Source: CAZACZ01 sp964483695
Lineage (GTDB): Bacteria > Deinococcota > Deinococci > Deinococcales > Trueperaceae
Direction: 5' to 3'
DNA length: 6,845 nt
Assembly: GCA_964483695.1 (NCBI GenBank)
Contig: CAZACZ010000109.1
Coordinates: 1 to 6,845 of the forward strand
Below the pieces are notes generated by a model, which did not search any database, was not told the DNA's origin, and saw only the letters and a list, made by a program, of their open reading frames with translations. Made by a program: the position numbers and the translations under genes. This document shows, in pieces, positions 6,137 to 6,845 of this stretch. Numbering within the stretch: position 1 is the stretch's first letter; the number at the start of each line of letters is the position of its first letter.

Positions 6137-6162
6137 CGGCCCGACCCGGTTCCCGGGGGCCG
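6137..6162 (+). other. 5'-terminal leader hairpin just before the upstream ORF
   Basis: CGGCCC (6137-6142) pairs with GGGCCG (6157-6162), and CCGG (6146-6149) with CCGG (6153-6156), leaving a 3-nt loop and a 3-nt bulge. It would start at about the predicted transcript 5' end and cover the G-rich stretch that is the only possible ribosome binding site of the upstream ORF at 6163. Confidence 0.45.
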
Positions 6163-6210
6163 ATGCCGCCCGACTCCACGGCGGTCGAGACGATGGAACG
6201 AGCGAACTGA
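6163..6210 (+). CDS. Possible 15-residue leader peptide upstream of the ABC-F gene
   Basis: ATG to TGA encodes MPPDSTAVETMERAN. It lies wholly inside the predicted leader, 97 nt before the ABC-F ATG, and is followed by GC hairpins. The ribosome binding site is poor: GGGGG only 3 nt from the ATG. A second in-frame ATG is at 6193. Leader peptides in this position control several resistance-type ABC-F genes by ribosome stalling. Such a short ORF can arise by chance, so this rests on context rather than on a protein family. Confidence 0.35.
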   Translation: MPPDSTAVETMERAN

Positions 6211-6221
6211 CCCCCCAGCCT

Positions 6222-6270
6222 GAACGCGGCGCGCGGCATCGCGCGCGGTCGTTCCGGCGTGGCCACCACG
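6222..6270 (+). other. Two leader hairpins between the upstream ORF and the ABC-F start
   Basis: GAACG (6222-6226) pairs with CGTTC (6250-6254), and CGCGCG (6230-6235) with CGCGCG (6240-6245) around a GCAT loop, separated by an internal loop. A second small stem, CGTGG-CCA-CCACG, follows at 6258-6270. No U-run comes after them, so they resemble Rho-assisted or translational attenuator structures more than an intrinsic terminator. The remaining leader to 6298 is C-rich and looks unstructured. Confidence 0.5.
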
Positions 6271-6307
6271 TCCCGCTCGCACCACCCTCTCCCAAGCTGG
6301 AGTCCTC

Positions 6308-6845
6308 ATGTCCATCCTGCAGTTCGTGGGCGTCGGCATCGACTTGCCCGACGGCCCCCTCTTCGACGACGTCGACCTGACCCTGGACCGCGGCATGCGC
6401 GTGGCGCTGGTCGGCGAGAACGGCGCCGGCAAGACCACGCTGATGCGCATCGCCGCCGGCGAGGTGCCGGCCGACCGCGGCAGCGTGAGGCTGCACGGCC
6501 GCGCCGGCTGGTTGGCGCAGCATCTTCCCGACGCGCGTTACACACCCGACGCCTCGAACACGCCCGGTGCTCCCGACACGCTCGACGCTCCCGGCGTGCG
6601 CGGGGGAACCGACGTTCCCGGCTCCGGCGGCGAGCGCCAACGGCGGCGTCTCGAGGCGCTGTTCGCCGAGCGGCCGGACGTGCTGCTGCTCGACGAACCC
6701 ACCCATCACCTCGACCTAGACGCCACCGCGTGGCTCGAGCAGCAGCTGCTGACGAGCGACGTTCCCATCCTGTTCGTGTCGCACGACCGCGCGTTCCTCG
6801 ACGCGGTGGCCACGCACGTCGGCTTCTTGGAGCGCGGCAGGTTCG
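6308..6845 (+). CDS. ABC-F family ATPase, N-terminal 179 residues (3' end outside window); Vga/Msr-like compressed first domain
   Basis: This is the first nucleotide-binding domain of a soluble tandem-domain ABC-F protein, a family that acts on ribosomes. It shows Walker A GENGAGKT (36-43), Q-loop Gln in WLAQHLP (71), signature SGGERQRRRL (106-115), Walker B DVLLLDEPTHHLD (124-136) and switch SHDRAFLD (158-165). GGAG lies 5 nt before the ATG. Only about 34 residues separate Q-loop and signature. Housekeeping ABC-F proteins have a much longer helical arm-bearing region there. In this gap runs low-complexity sequence rich in Pro, Gly, Asp and Thr (79-105). The usual EPTNHLD is EPTHHLD. From memory, Vga(A)-type resistance proteins have a similarly short first domain. 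Possible roles are ribosome protection from antibiotics or translational rescue. The diagnostic interdomain linker and second domain lie beyond the window. Confidence 0.88.
   Translation, partial: MSILQFVGVGIDLPDGPLFDDVDLTLDRGMRVALVGENGAGKTTLMRIAAGEVPADRGSVRLHGRAGWLAQHLPDARYTPDASNTPGAPDTLDAPGVRGGTDVPGSGGERQRRRLEALFAERPDVLLLDEPTHHLDLDATAWLEQQLLTSDVPILFVSHDRAFLDAVATHVGFLERGRF

Noticed and set aside
5088..6269. Minus-strand 393-residue ORF opposite the cysteine synthase-like gene and through the inverted repeat
   Set aside because: Its sequence is Arg/His-rich without motifs, and it lies antisense to a clear enzyme gene. The intergenic part merely reads through the palindrome.
6251..6280. T-box-like sequence GCGTGGCCACCACGTCCC in the ABC-F leader
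   Set aside because: It resembles the T-box core but has an extra base. The leader is too short for a stem I with specifier loop, no terminator follows, and an ABC-F gene is not an expected T-box target.

Overview
The window is a very GC-rich bacterial chromosome segment with long spurious ORFs on the antisense strands, as expected at this composition. Gene content (VIT-family transporter, adenosine-specific kinase of the DUF355 family, DesK/NarL-type two-component system) and TANNNT-type -10 boxes fit a Deinococcota lineage such as the Trueperaceae. Another high-GC phylum (Actinomycetota, Chloroflexota) cannot be excluded from sequence reading alone, so taxonomy is a low-confidence inference.

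Layout. (1) 1-657 (+): C-terminal 218 residues of a VIT1/CCC1-family iron/manganese transporter, truncated by the left window edge. (2) 658-768: convergent intergenic region holding about four copies of an 18-bp tandem repeat. (3) 769-4925 (-): a tightly packed operon read right to left: ABC exporter ATPase, ABC-2 permease, DesK-like histidine kinase, NarL/LuxR-type response regulator, adenosine-specific kinase-like protein. ATPase and permease overlap by ATGA, kinase and regulator overlap by GTGA, and the last gene starts 12 nt after the regulator. The only gap, 76 nt between permease and kinase genes, contains a strong GC hairpin. (4) 4926-5051: divergent promoter region. (5) 5052-5996 (+): a PLP-dependent cysteine synthase-like enzyme with an atypical substrate loop. 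(6) 5997-6307: an intergenic region with an unusually AT-rich 43-nt inverted repeat, a good sigma70-type promoter, a 15-codon upstream ORF and GC hairpins. (7) 6308-6845 (+): the first 179 residues of an ABC-F ATPase, cut by the right window edge.

How the genes may work together. The minus-strand operon looks like a self-contained sense-and-export module: the membrane kinase senses a cell-envelope or membrane signal, the regulator activates transcription, and the DrrAB-type ABC transporter exports a drug or lipid. B. subtilis yvfRSTU and lnrJKLMN are the family-level precedents. The adenosine kinase-like gene as last cistron is unexpected. On the right, the ABC-F gene has a compressed first nucleotide-binding domain, recalling Vga/Msr antibiotic-resistance ABC-F proteins, and a leader with the layout of a ribosome-mediated attenuator. 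Taken together, the window may carry two antibiotic-responsive units, but this is inference. No CRISPR, tRNA, rRNA, insertion sequence or phage gene was seen.
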